A stretch of DNA of 64,000 bases from Muricauda sp. SCSIO 64092 (GTDB taxonomy: Bacteria > Bacteroidota > Bacteroidia > Flavobacteriales > Flavobacteriaceae): NCBI RefSeq assembly GCF_023016285.1, contig NZ_CP095413.1, forward strand, positions 992,001 to 1,056,000. Direction: 5' to 3'. The notes under the pieces are model-generated. The model had not been told where the DNA came from, did no database searches, and worked only from the letters and a program-made list of their open reading frames with translations. The position numbers were made by a program, and so were the translations under genes. The stretch's first letter is position 1. Every line of letters starts with the position of its first letter. This document shows, one piece after another, positions 1 to 7,681 of the stretch.

Positions 1-2695
1 CGCTGATTTGTTGGCGCAATTTTCGCCGGTGTAGTTTTTCATTGGGTGCTTCAATAAGGCCGTACTTAAAATAGAAGTGCAGGGCCATGGCCGCAAAATT
101 GTAGAACAGGTTCCATTGCTTTTCGTCCCATTCATCAAAGAACATCACCTGAAAATCGTCTGTAGGCTTATAGTTGCTGTTGTACCAATCGCTAAAGCCC
201 AGGACAAACTGCCGATCTTCAAAGCTACTTCCCTCTCCATTGATGGCGTGGTTGGTGGCGATGTAGAATTTAATGACATACTCAGGGGGTAGCGTGGTCT
301 TTCCCACTCCCTTTTTCTCGACCGTAAACTTGCCTGTGATGTAAGGGAATAAAAATTCAAAATCAAAATTGGTCCGGACATCGTCAAAGAATACTGTTGA
401 TGTACGCTGGTCCACTTCCTCAAAAAGGTATTTATCGTCCAGAAGATCTCGTTTTTTTCCAGGAATGGTGATCGTAGGGGCCATATGCTCCAGTGCAATG
501 CCAAAGAGCGACTTTCCCGAACGTCCATTACTTTGGCCCACTTCGCTCATGGTCCCGTCCATACCTATAATTGCCTTCATAGTGGCAGGGTTCCGATACC
601 GGTGCAGCATATAGCCAAAGGCAGTGATTTTGCTCATAAGATGCCGGGTGGTTTCGAACTTGTCCGAAAACGAAACATCCTCAAAGCTTTTGGTCTTGCC
701 AAAGTAAGTGCTGGTATTTAGGAGGAACCTTAGAAAATGACAATTTTGCCCGGCTTCGGAAAAATCCAAGAGGTATTCACCAATATGGTGCTGGAGGTCT
801 GCATGTTCCTTAACGTCTTCTGGGCCTACCTGGTGGACTTCGCTGATCAACAGCTCTGTTTTGATGGGCGTAAAGTCCTTGATATTGTCCTTCCAGACCT
901 GGCCATTTAGGTTTTTGATTTCCTGCAGCTCAATATCTTCATCGGTGACCTTAAAATAACAATCGTTGAAATAAAGGTATTGTGTATTCTTACTGGGTTG
1001 GTGCAAGGTAAGCGCCGTATTCTTTAAGTTGCCCATACTCTCTGGGCCCAAATACATCCGTCCACCCTTGTAAAGCATGTTCTCCACTTCCTCTTTGTTG
1101 AGTTGCTCGGCGAACTCCACCACAAAATCCTTGATTTGAAAGGGTTCTACCTCCCAGACCAGGTTGTCCTTCGTTTGAATCCAGATAAAGCTATTGCCTG
1201 GCTGGGGAAGGCGATAGAAGCCCCTATTCTGTAGGAAGGTGTAGCAACGTTTATAGTTAAAGGTCACATCAGTGCCCTTGTATTTTCCATCCTTGTCATA
1301 CCGCACATTTTCGGTCCAGAACATTTCGTCCGGAAGAACCGGTTGGGCGAGTACCACCTCTCCATTTTCATCAAAGCGCCACTCAACCTTTCCATAGCGG
1401 AATTTCGGCAGGGCTTTTAGTACTTCGGCATATTGTTCTATAAAAGCATCTTTGTTCTGCAGGTTCCAAAACTCTTTAATTTTATGCTCGCCCATCGTTG
1501 TGATACGATGGAACTCGAGGTATTTGGCATCCCCATCTGGACGGGTCAAGGCTTCTTCGCATAGAACTTTGAGCTCGTCCTCCTTGTTCCGGAGCGTATT
1601 TACCATAAGATCATCGATGCCTTTATCGTTTTCAATATTCTCTTTGACATATCCGAAATAAATGTTCAGGTGGATATCGTTATTGGTAAAAGCATAGAAG
1701 TGATCCCGGAAATTGATCACGGCACGATAAAAGCTTTTGGGCCTTTGATCCGCGGTATGGGTGCTATCAATCTTTGAGCTGAGCCGGTCCCAATCACTGT
1801 CCAGAACGAACACCACATTTTCCACCTGACAGCTCTTTATAATGGCCTCAAATTCCATGGGCAAGCGTTTGTTGTAGGCAATGTTGTGGATGCCCATAAT
1901 GCCCACCGATATCAGACCATGCTTGGTGGCCTTGTCGGCTTTCTTTTCGCCCTCCTGGACGTAGAGGGTTTTAATCTTTGAGTTCTTTTTGAACTTTTCC
2001 CGAACCCATTTGTTGATGTAGATCTTTGTTTCACTACCATAGGGTGAGCGGTACTTTACAGGGTCTTGATTCTTGTCCAGGTGGAGATTGGGATTCTGGT
2101 ATCGGACGCGATAGAAATTAAGTTTGGCTCCCACGGCATTGCCCTTCCTGTCCTTTTTATAGTAGGTCATGGGCTTGCCATAGAGATCGTAATAGTGGAT
2201 GACTACATCGTCCCCAGGTACAATTTGAAACTTCCCATCCACAGTGGCCGACTCGTACAGTTTTTTTTCCTTCCGGGTATCTTCGTCCACATAAACGGAG
2301 TCCGTCACATCACCAATGTCCAATCCTGAACCTCTTAGAAATTGTTGTAGGTAGGTGGTTTTGCTCTCACTGGAACGCCTTTTGCGTTCCTCTCCATTGG
2401 GTATATGGATGTTCTCAATTCGGGCCAGCTCATGGAGCGCTTGACCATAGGTAAGTCCCTGGAACTTCATCAAATAATTTACAGGCGTCCGTACCCCTAA
2501 ATCACAACTACTAAAACACTTAGCGATACCCTTTTTTTCGTTGTACTCCAGTTTGTCCTTTTTATTGCATTTGGGGCAGTCCATGACATGGTTTACCCCC
2601 TTCTTTTTATGGAAACCGTGGTAGTGCTGCAGTACGTTATGGAGGGTCGCCTTTTTAAGGATTTGTTTCTTGATGTCTTCCGGAATGTGCTTCAT
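1..2695 (-). CDS. Mobile-element DNA primase-helicase (C-terminus beyond left edge)
   Basis: Open for about 898 codons from an ATG at 2695 (in-frame stop three codons upstream) to the window edge, so the C-terminus is missing. Seen in my translation: an N-terminal CHC2-like zinc finger (CPKC followed about 19 residues later by CFSSC), a TOPRIM-like segment with YVQEGEKKADK, and in the last third a Walker A-like NGRSGKS followed by a Walker B-like VFFDD. Zinc finger + TOPRIM + P-loop ATPase is the layout of phage/plasmid primase-helicases, which prime and unwind DNA for element replication. It is the largest gene of a minus-strand run of small unknown genes, as expected for the replication module of a prophage or ICE. 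The role is inferred from motifs; whether it supports autonomous replication cannot be judged. Confidence 0.85.
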   Translation of the reverse strand, partial: MKHIPEDIKKQILKKATLHNVLQHYHGFHKKKGVNHVMDCPKCNKKDKLEYNEKKGIAKCFSSCDLGVRTPVNYLMKFQGLTYGQALHELARIENIHIPNGEERKRRSSESKTTYLQQFLRGSGLDIGDVTDSVYVDEDTRKEKKLYESATVDGKFQIVPGDDVVIHYYDLYGKPMTYYKKDRKGNAVGAKLNFYRVRYQNPNLHLDKNQDPVKYRSPYGSETKIYINKWVREKFKKNSKIKTLYVQEGEKKADKATKHGLISVGIMGIHNIAYNKRLPMEFEAIIKSCQVENVVFVLDSDWDRLSSKIDSTHTADQRPKSFYRAVINFRDHFYAFTNNDIHLNIYFGYVKENIENDKGIDDLMVNTLRNKEDELKVLCEEALTRPDGDAKYLEFHRITTMGEHKIKEFWNLQNKDAFIEQYAEVLKALPKFRYGKVEWRFDENGEVVLAQPVLPDEMFWTENVRYDKDGKYKGTDVTFNYKRCYTFLQNRGFYRLPQPGNSFIWIQTKDNLVWEVEPFQIKDFVVEFAEQLNKEEVENMLYKGGRMYLGPESMGNLKNTALTLHQPSKNTQYLYFNDCYFKVTDEDIELQEIKNLNGQVWKDNIKDFTPIKTELLISEVHQVGPEDVKEHADLQHHIGEYLLDFSEAGQNCHFLRFLLNTSTYFGKTKSFEDVSFSDKFETTRHLMSKITAFGYMLHRYRNPATMKAIIGMDGTMSEVGQSNGRSGKSLFGIALEHMAPTITIPGKKRDLLDDKYLFEEVDQRTSTVFFDDVRTNFDFEFLFPYITGKFTVEKKGVGKTTLPPEYVIKFYIATNHAINGEGSSFEDRQFVLGFSDWYNSNYKPTDDFQVMFFDEWDEKQWNLFYNFAAMALHFYFKYGLIEAPNEKLHRRKLRQQIS

Positions 2696-2718
2696 AGATG
2701 GTTAAAAGGAAAAAGGCG

Positions 2719-2979
2719 TTAGGGGTTAGCTATTGGGTGGTCAAACAGATGAAAAAGAACCATTTGAAGCGCATATGGAGTAAAGAACTTTTTTTTTATT
2801 TCCCGATCGTTCAATTCAAAGGTCTGCTCTACGAAAATGTTGTTTTCATCTATAGTCGTGCATATAGAGAAATAGGAATCGTCCTTTACAAACTGGTAAT
2901 CCACATAGAAAATTTCTTCGTCTTCGTAACGCCCGTAAAATTCAAACCCTATTTTTTCCAATTGTTCGAAGGTGAGCAT
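2719..2979 (-). CDS. Small acidic protein of unknown function
   Basis: 86 residues, starting at the ATG at 2979 and lying 23 bp upstream of the primase gene on the same strand. It is rich in aromatic and acidic residues (FYGRYEDEEIFYVDYQF), with no membrane segment, signal peptide or recognised motif. The next gene stops only a few bases before its start, so it is probably co-transcribed with the primase. A long opposite-strand reading frame covers both this gene and the next, but it has no family features and is treated as a shadow. Family not recognised. Confidence 0.6.
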   Translation of the reverse strand: MLTFEQLEKIGFEFYGRYEDEEIFYVDYQFVKDDSYFSICTTIDENNIFVEQTFELNDREIKKKFFTPYALQMVLFHLFDHPIANP

Positions 2980-2982
2980 AAT

Positions 2983-3174
2983 TCAAAATCTCTCGTTAGT
3001 GAATTTTTCCTGAAGCAACCATTTAGGCGCTTCCAGTTCTTCTTTTTCAGGATCGAAATTGCAGAGGGATTTGGGAAACCAAGCCTCGTCACCCTCGCAG
3101 TCCAATATCCAACCATATTGCTGTTCATTGACCAGTTTGGCCTGGATGATGATTCCGTTTATGATCTCAGGCAT
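2983..3174 (-). CDS. Small hypothetical protein
   Basis: 63 residues. It begins with MPEIINGIIIQAKLV and contains GWILDCEGDEAWFP, which reads like a short beta-rich domain. It lies 3 bp after the 197-residue gene and 3 bp before the 86-residue gene, so it is clearly part of the same minus-strand operon. Phage and ICE replication operons often hold short proteins of this kind. No function can be assigned. Confidence 0.6.
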   Translation of the reverse strand: MPEIINGIIIQAKLVNEQQYGWILDCEGDEAWFPKSLCNFDPEKEELEAPKWLLQEKFTNERF

Positions 3175-3177
3175 ATC

Positions 3178-3771
3178 TTAGTATTTTAAATCTGTCCAAT
3201 GAATGATATAGGGCTCCTTTCCCAATGCTGATTGCCATGCAATGGCCTCCTGGGTGAAGTATGCAAAGAAGTCCTCGACTTGTTCAAACCCATCATTATT
3301 TGCCAAGGCTACCATCGGATATGAGCCGCTCATATACCTATCAAATGGATTTCCGGTCCAGTAAGTAAAACCATCAATATTTACCCTAACTATTGGTGGG
3401 TTTGACTTTGAGTGCTCAATTTTTATTTTCTGCACACCTTTTACAAAAACCACAGGAGCGAACTGATACCTGTTCTTTGTTCGGTTGTTTATTACAAAGT
3501 GGATAACCCTTTTAGGTCTAGACCACAACTCCGCTTGCCTTTCGGTCAAGAAACGGATGGTGTGGATTTTTGGGGTTATTTCTTCTATATCAGGTATGTC
3601 GTCTATATTCGAATTAAACCCTATTGGAAGTTCACCACAAGCGTAATCATAATAATAGAAATCAACAACTCCTTTGAGAGATTCCAATATCTTATCCGGA
3701 AAGAGTGTTAGCTCCCCTGCCAGATGATCAGGCATATCTTTGGGCCAATGTGTACTAAATCCTAGTGTCAT
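3178..3771 (-). CDS. Hypothetical protein, phage/ICE type
   Basis: 197 residues, first gene of the 3771-to-2719 run that leads into the primase. The N-terminus (STHWPKDMPDHLAGELTLF) resembles a recurrent opening in phage-encoded proteins of unknown role. A central stretch (TERQAELWSRPKRVIHFVINNRTKNRYQF) has alternating hydrophobic strands, loosely ASCH- or RNA-binding-like, but this is too weak for a domain call. No signal peptide or membrane segment. The start at 3771 follows a spacer without other genes. Confidence 0.65.
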   Translation of the reverse strand: MTLGFSTHWPKDMPDHLAGELTLFPDKILESLKGVVDFYYYDYACGELPIGFNSNIDDIPDIEEITPKIHTIRFLTERQAELWSRPKRVIHFVINNRTKNRYQFAPVVFVKGVQKIKIEHSKSNPPIVRVNIDGFTYWTGNPFDRYMSGSYPMVALANNDGFEQVEDFFAYFTQEAIAWQSALGKEPYIIHWTDLKY

Positions 3772-4029
3772 TTCTCTTTTATTTCAGTTCTTAATCTGTT
3801 GCTAAATTCCCAGTTCATAGGCCCGTACCATCCAATCACCAATCTCTTTAGACCTTAAAAGCGAAATAAGCATTTAAACCCCGTGCTGGTTTTTCGAACT
3901 CCCAGCAATATAAATTTTCATAGATGTTTGAATTTTAAGTTAAAACCCGGGGCAACTCCCGGGAGTGATTTAACCATTAACAAACCACCGGATGGGCGTT
4001 GTTACTTCCACCGGCACCATGAAAAAACA

Positions 4030-4176
4030 CTAGGGTGCATTATCTTGGGGAAACCGCCGCCACAAAAAACACATCAATAGATAATTACACACCGCACCCA
4101 ACACATACCCTAGAATGAGAATGCTGCCAAAAACCAGTGGGTACCGATCTATGATATTTAGGATTTCGTTGAGCAT
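4030..4176 (-). CDS. Small single-span membrane protein
   Basis: A 48-residue frame that I translated: MLNEILNIIDRYPLVFGSIL, then a hydrophobic run (ILGYVLGAVCNYLLMCF) and a basic tail WRRFPQDNAP. Its ATG overlaps the stop codon of the upstream 84-residue gene by one base (TAATG), a typical translational coupling, which is the main reason to believe it is real. One membrane helix, N-out/C-in by the positive-inside rule. Size and position suggest a phage small membrane protein such as a holin-like or exclusion protein, but nothing proves this. Confidence 0.5.
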   Translation of the reverse strand: MLNEILNIIDRYPLVFGSILILGYVLGAVCNYLLMCFLWRRFPQDNAP

Positions 4177-4430
4177 TAGGCTACAGGGTCGTCTTTTTGT
4201 GGCCCTCCGGTTTTGTCTGCCTGAACTTCTATGGCATTAATACCTTCATCCAGATATTCCACAGCACCAATATCAAACCAACTAGCCTCCTGTTCTTTAC
4301 CGTCTTTATCTACTGGAGGTTTTAAAGCTACCCTATCACATCCCGTCAACCATTGAGACTTAGAGATTACAATTCCTGTAAAACCTGTGATTTTGTCCTT
4401 GGCGCGAACGCCCAAATTAATTTTGTTCAT
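4176..4430 (-). CDS. Phage-like conserved small protein
   Basis: 84 residues: NLGVRAKDKITGFTGIVISK, then WLTGCDRVALKPP, then a DGKEQEASWFDIGAVEYLD-like stretch. The pattern (DKITGFxGIV, a Cys-containing central strand, and a DGK...WFD ending) matches a family of short beta-rich phage and mobile-element proteins of unknown role that I recognise by pattern only. It overlaps the 48-residue membrane protein gene by one base and sits just downstream of the structured RNA candidate. Confidence 0.65.
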   Translation of the reverse strand: MNKINLGVRAKDKITGFTGIVISKSQWLTGCDRVALKPPVDKDGKEQEASWFDIGAVEYLDEGINAIEVQADKTGGPQKDDPVA

Positions 4431-4439
4431 AGTCCTATT

Positions 4440-4730
4440 TTAAAATTCGTCTGCAGCCGAGAATCGAACCCGGAGCCAAGCTTCGTTGCACCCTTTTCAC
4501 GCTTAGAAAAAGGACTCGGCTTCCCCTGCGGTCTGCGGACTTTTCCATTCCACTACGCAGGCTGCAAATTTTCAGACCAGGTGGGGTTCCTCTTCAATCC
4601 CCGGCCAAAGTCATGCTTGTTAGCGAAGCGCTATCAAGCTCGCGCTTTTGTGGGCCGACGCTTTAGCTGTCTTTATCGCGATTTTTCTTAGCTGCAGCAA
4701 CAGACGCCCATGCCCTCACATTGAATTAAG
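4440..4730 (-). ncRNA. Candidate structured RNA with tRNA-like 3' end
   Basis: A roughly 290-base gene-free stretch, visibly GC-richer than its neighbours. Read on the minus strand it ends in a T-arm-like hairpin (4457-4473, loop TTCGATT, 5-bp stem with one G-T) followed by CTGCAGA at 4450-4456, which pairs 6 of 7 with TCCGCAG (complement at 4533-4539). Other stems: CCTTTT/AAAAGG (4492-4513), GGTCTG/CAGACC (4530-4535 with 4573-4578), and a two-part hairpin at 4615-4639. The D-arm and a 7-base anticodon loop cannot be drawn, so this is not a normal tRNA. It could be a tRNA-mimicking or tmRNA-like element RNA, or a decayed tRNA; no convincing tmRNA tag frame is visible. Confidence 0.5.
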
Positions 4731-4732
4731 GG

Positions 4733-5098
4733 TTATGTCGTGTCAAAAAGTATTCTTTTATTACCCAGAGTAATCAGTGGTTTATCGCTGGGGCTTTTGG
4801 TCACCATAACCCATAGGGCAACCAACTGGCTTTCGGTCAAATAGCTACGCCTATAACCTATGCCCTGCAGCTGTAAGTTCACCTTGGTATAGTAATACAT
4901 GGTAATTTGGTTACAGCGCAGCCAATACACCAGGTCCTTATTGGGCAACATGGGAACCCGTGGCCTATTCTGTTTCAAAGCCTCGAGATAATCTACCAAT
5001 TGATGGGTGGTTTCAAGCGCCTCTTCCAGCTCAATCTTCTTTCCGTAAAAGGGACCAGAAGTAGCTTTTGATGTTGATTTTTTCCTTAAGTTGATCAT
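4733..5098 (-). CDS. Hypothetical mobile-element protein
   Basis: 121 residues. It starts with a basic segment (MINLRKKSTSKATSG), then a helical stretch (ELEEALETTHQLVDYLEALKQ) and a more beta-like C-terminus ending LGNKRILFDTT. Its ATG overlaps the stop (ATGA) of the 5095-5391 frame, so the two appear translationally coupled. No recognised domain. Its end abuts the structured RNA candidate. Confidence 0.55.
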   Translation of the reverse strand: MINLRKKSTSKATSGPFYGKKIELEEALETTHQLVDYLEALKQNRPRVPMLPNKDLVYWLRCNQITMYYYTKVNLQLQGIGYRRSYLTESQLVALWVMVTKSPSDKPLITLGNKRILFDTT

Positions 5099-5391
5099 GG
5101 TGCAACGTTTTGTCTCTTAGCAATAGTTGTTTTAGGTTCCGTACCAGATCGCCGAAGGAGGTATGCCGGTACCGGCTTTGATTTTCCAACCTTGCAATTA
5201 GATACTGAGTCTTGAGCGTTTCCAGAAAGGGTGGCTCTTTCCTTATCAAGGGTAGCTTTGCGTTGGCCGTAGGCTTCCATTTGTAATCGTTTTGCCCTTT
5301 TTTCAATGGAAGTGTCATCCAGGGTTTTTTTGATTTCCTGACAGAGGGCGTTGATATCTTTTTGGACATGGATTAAGGTTCGCTTCATCAC
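5095..5391 (-). CDS. Coiled-coil hypothetical protein, probable frameshift
   Basis: 98 residues as read. The N-terminal half is a plausible coiled coil (QKDINALCQEIKKTLDDTS...). From about residue 55 the frame turns into proline- and serine-rich text, while the neighbouring frame (5031-5369) reads naturally as FLETLKTQYLIARLENQSRY and onward. This suggests a +1 shift near 5225-5235 joining the two halves. Both ends of the 5095-5391 frame nevertheless overlap their neighbours in the usual coupled way, so which product is made is unclear. Options are a sequencing error, a real mutation or programmed slippage. Confidence 0.4.
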   Translation of the reverse strand: MMKRTLIHVQKDINALCQEIKKTLDDTSIEKRAKRLQMEAYGQRKATLDKERATLSGNAQDSVSNCKVGKSKPVPAYLLRRSGTEPKTTIAKRQNVAP

Positions 5392-5984
5392 TGAATGATT
5401 TTTGCCTCAATGGCCTTTACAATGAGTTCACTGGTATTGAAAACATTGAAAATGCTAAAGAGCTTTTTCTTATGGGTGTAGAGCGTGGAAAGGGCAATGC
5501 CCAAATTTTCAGCATGTTGCCGGTCGTCACCAGGGTTGGCCATTTCGGTAAGAACCTGTAATAATTTTCCCTTTATTGCAGTGCCTTGAAAAGTAATGTT
5601 TTTGCTTTTCCAGTGCTTGCAGTTACAAGTTGCCTTGCCGCACATAAAGTTATCGGAGTTGCCCAGGTTACCATCGGCATCTACATCCGCTTCATGGTCC
5701 AGCGTACCGAACACACAAAAGGCAAACTGCTCCAGCGCCTCGTTAATGGGTAAATGTTTAAGGTCTTTCATGGCCACCTTATCGTTCATCAACAACTGCA
5801 GTAATTGTTCTCGCGCCTTATTTTTCAATTCACAAAATGGCAGGGTCTTTCCATTGTGCATAAAGAATACGCGGTTTGTCCTTCGGTCACCGAAAAGCTC
5901 TATGCTCCGATCCGTGGGCAATAGCCCTGCCGGAATCTTATGGATTACTTGGTGGACTTTCGGTTTTTCTGTAGTTTTGATCAT
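5388..5984 (-). CDS. LuxR-type helix-turn-helix protein of the mobile element
   Basis: 198 residues. A central cysteine/histidine cluster (FMCGKATCNCKHWKSKN) could bind metal. The C-terminal 60 residues form a GerE/LuxR-like HTH: ADDRQHAENLGIALSTLYTHKKKLFSIF resembles the usual pattern in which a short HTH is followed by a helix that orders the DNA contact. This C-terminal output domain with an unusual Cys-rich middle is seen in small Bacteroidota phage/ICE regulators. It heads the minus-strand run 5984-4733 and is probably an activator of element genes, by inference from the HTH and position. Confidence 0.55.
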   Translation of the reverse strand: MIKTTEKPKVHQVIHKIPAGLLPTDRSIELFGDRRTNRVFFMHNGKTLPFCELKNKAREQLLQLLMNDKVAMKDLKHLPINEALEQFAFCVFGTLDHEADVDADGNLGNSDNFMCGKATCNCKHWKSKNITFQGTAIKGKLLQVLTEMANPGDDRQHAENLGIALSTLYTHKKKLFSIFNVFNTSELIVKAIEAKIIQ

Positions 5985-6033
5985 CTTTAAGAAATTTATT
6001 TTGGTTAATTCCCGGAGCTGATTTCTCCGGGTT

Positions 6034-6321
6034 TTATTTTAAAAGCGCTTGTAGTCTTTTTTTACCCTTAGTTACAATTGCATCCTCTCTATTCATTTTA
6101 GCCTTTTGCTTTTTTAGAGTTTCTTCTATGAGATCGGTTATAGCCTTTTCCACGACCTCATTTTCACGTTTGCCAGTCATGAACTGATAAACAGACCACA
6201 CAGAATAATAGGTCCCTTTACGGTTTAGTATGCCCTCCTGCTTTAGATAATCGGCTATGGTCTGAGCATACTGCACTCCAAGTATTTCTTTGTAAGTATC
6301 CGCGACTTCGGCTCGTATCAT
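6034..6321 (-). CDS. Hypothetical protein divergent from the repressor
   Basis: 95 residues, mostly helical and basic at the C-terminus (EETLKKQKAKMNRED...KKRLQALLK). The N-terminal part EVADTYKEILGVQYAQTIAD with YLKQEGILNRKGTYYS looks like a winged or HTH-like helical region. It is transcribed away from the CI-like repressor gene, where a lytic or early regulator (Cro/CII position) usually lies, so an element regulatory role is possible. Not recognised as a named family. Confidence 0.55.
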   Translation of the reverse strand: MIRAEVADTYKEILGVQYAQTIADYLKQEGILNRKGTYYSVWSVYQFMTGKRENEVVEKAITDLIEETLKKQKAKMNREDAIVTKGKKRLQALLK

Positions 6322-6356
6322 AGAATTCTATTATTTATCAAGTCCGCCAACAATGC

Positions 6357-6433
6357 TATATTTGTTTGACAGATTTTTAATAATTCATTGACGAAAATAT
6401 CTGATTTAAACGACATAAACAAGAATATTTCGT
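6357..6433. promoter_or_regulatory. Divergent operator/promoter region of the element
   Basis: Between the two divergent genes there is a TAnnTTTG box (TATATTTG, 6357-6364) oriented toward the repressor gene, and a near-perfect inverted repeat ACGAAAATAT (6391-6400) / ATATTTCGT (6425-6433). This is the expected site for autoregulation by the CI-like protein encoded at 6449. Operator identity is inferred from symmetry and position. Confidence 0.4.
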
Positions 6434-6448
6434 AAAAAAACGATTTTA

Positions 6449-6871
6449 ATGTCAGTTATTTCAAAGAGAATTCAGGAGTATTTAGACGCTAAAGGATTGT
6501 CTGCAAGACAAATGAGCTTAAGCATAGGAAAAGGACAAGGCTACTTGGCGGATGCCCTTAAAAAGGGCTCTTCCATTTCAGTTGATACGATTTCTGAAAT
6601 ATGCGACGCTTATCGAGATTTTAACCCGGCTTATTTGCTAACCGGAAAAGGAAACTTGCTGCTAAGCACGAACAAAGTGTCTGAAGAAGGAGCCGTTTAT
6701 CAACCTCAATCAAAACTGGACAAGGCCATTGACGATAGAATAGATCAAAGGATAGATTTGAAATTAGAGGAAAAATTGGAGTCCGACTTCACTAACGACA
6801 TCATCACTGAATTTATAAGAAACCAAATAGAGGAAGAACTTGCCAAAGTGCAAAAAGAAAACTCTAAGTAG
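6449..6871 (+). CDS. CI-like HTH repressor
   Basis: 140 residues. The first 70 form an XRE-type HTH (RIQEYLDAKGLSARQMSLSI, then YLADALKKGSSISVDTISEI) ending with NPAYLLTGKGNLLL, the usual closing motif of phage CI-like repressor HTH domains. The C-terminal half is a charged helix (DKAIDDRIDQRIDLKLEEKLESD), probably for oligomerisation, in place of a LexA-like peptidase, so control would not be by RecA-stimulated self-cleavage. It is divergent from 6034-6321 and probably maintains the integrated state. Its 3' end overlaps by 8 bp the end of the opposite-strand gene at 6864. Confidence 0.8.
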   Translation: MSVISKRIQEYLDAKGLSARQMSLSIGKGQGYLADALKKGSSISVDTISEICDAYRDFNPAYLLTGKGNLLLSTNKVSEEGAVYQPQSKLDKAIDDRIDQRIDLKLEEKLESDFTNDIITEFIRNQIEEELAKVQKENSK

Positions 6872-7064
6872 CATCATTATCTCTCATTAAACGCTGTAAC
6901 AGTTTCAATTCCATGGGTGAGAGATCGGGAGAAGCAATATCGGCCTTGATATCGGCCAACAAACGTTTAAGTTCTTTAACATACTGATCATCCCCAATAA
7001 TATGACGGTTCGCCTTAAGCGTTCTAAATTCCCTTATTATAGTGAGGTGTCTACGACTGGGCAT
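6864..7064 (-). CDS. Small hypothetical protein after membrane protein
   Basis: 66 residues from the ATG at 7064 (MPSRRHLTIIREFRTLKANR...), which overlaps the end of the membrane-protein gene by 14 bp. A longer start at 7100 (78 residues) would overlap more and is less likely. The rest is helical and charged (YVKELKRLLADIKADIASPD), with no known motif. Its coupling to the membrane protein suggests they act together. Confidence 0.5.
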   Translation of the reverse strand: MPSRRHLTIIREFRTLKANRHIIGDDQYVKELKRLLADIKADIASPDLSPMELKLLQRLMRDNDAT

Positions 7065-7509
7065 GTTGATCACTTTTAAGGGAGGAAATCTCGTTTTCAA
7101 TCTCTTCCATGATATCCAGCGATTTGCGGTAACGGGTCAACTTTTTGGAAGTAAAAAACAGTATTACCACCATGGGTAGGACCACTGGAATGGAGTACCA
7201 AAAGTCAAACTCATCTATATAATCCAGTTTGGTATTTACAATACCCATTATCTGAAAGGCAAACATACAAATAGGAACCAGGATAAATTGACGCCACCAA
7301 TGCCTGCATGTGTAATACCACACAATGAAGCATAGCATAATCAATAGTTTGGTCAAAAAATAATAGGCATAGTGGTCCATATAGACATATCCACCTGCCT
7401 CAAAGGTTATTCCCAAGATGGTAGCGGATTCCTCATGTGGGAAAATTCGATAGACATAGAACAGAAAGGGAACGGCCACTAGAAATATTGCAACGGCCAT
7501 TCCCATCAT
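7051..7509 (-). CDS. Four-span membrane protein paired with small lipoprotein
   Basis: 152 residues from MMGMAVAIFL. I chose 7509 because an AGGAG lies about nine bases upstream and the lipoprotein gene ends at 7523; a longer frame to 7665 would overlap the lipoprotein gene. Four hydrophobic segments are visible (AVAIFLVAVPFLFYVYRIF, the region from YYFLTKLLIMLCFIVWY, ILVPICMFAFQIMGIV and SIPVVLPMVVILFF), then a charged cytoplasmic helix (RKSLDIMEEIENEISSLKSD). Function unknown. The operon is lipoprotein, membrane protein, then the small 66-residue protein. Confidence 0.65.
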   Translation of the reverse strand: MMGMAVAIFLVAVPFLFYVYRIFPHEESATILGITFEAGGYVYMDHYAYYFLTKLLIMLCFIVWYYTCRHWWRQFILVPICMFAFQIMGIVNTKLDYIDEFDFWYSIPVVLPMVVILFFTSKKLTRYRKSLDIMEEIENEISSLKSDQHAQS

Positions 7510-7522
7510 CAGGCGTTTTCTC

Positions 7523-7681
7523 CTATCCGTTGACGGGCGGAGGAGTGCTCTTTTCCAGCCCATTTGTCGGAGGCGGAGTCTCTCTGTCAATTTGTTGGAC
7601 GTCTTCATAAACTTTGCTGTCATCTTTGCATGCAGTGGCCAATAAGCCGAGGACAAAAAGTCCAAAAATCAATTTTCTCAT
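7523..7681 (-). CDS. 52-residue lipoprotein
   Basis: A short gene that I translated: MRKLIFGLFVLGLLATACKD has a lipoprotein signal peptide with lipobox LATAC (Cys18), and the mature part is only 34 residues with two PPP-NG repeats (ETPPPTNG and STPPPVNG). The start codon lies inside one arm of a 10-bp perfect inverted repeat. The stop is 13 bp before the membrane-protein start. An exported proline-rich peptide tethered to the membrane beside a small multispan protein suggests a two-part envelope device, but no named system was recognised. Confidence 0.7.
   Translation of the reverse strand: MRKLIFGLFVLGLLATACKDDSKVYEDVQQIDRETPPPTNGLEKSTPPPVNG

Noticed and set aside
2698-3189. A 163-codon plus-strand frame opposite the small hypothetical genes
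   Set aside because: Phe/Val-rich with no domain; it mirrors two minus-strand genes that form a tight operon with the primase gene.
3883-4080. 65-codon plus-strand frame
   Set aside because: Composition is not gene-like, no ribosome-binding site and it overlaps a better-supported minus-strand small membrane gene.
4353-4691. 112-codon plus-strand frame
   Set aside because: Covers the structured RNA candidate on the other strand; Cys/Arg-rich text with no family.
4440-4730. Standard tmRNA or group I intron in a tRNA
   Set aside because: No GGA-type 5' half with matching acceptor, no tag frame with a hydrophobic degradation ending and no group I core elements were found; only the tRNA-like 3' end is supported.
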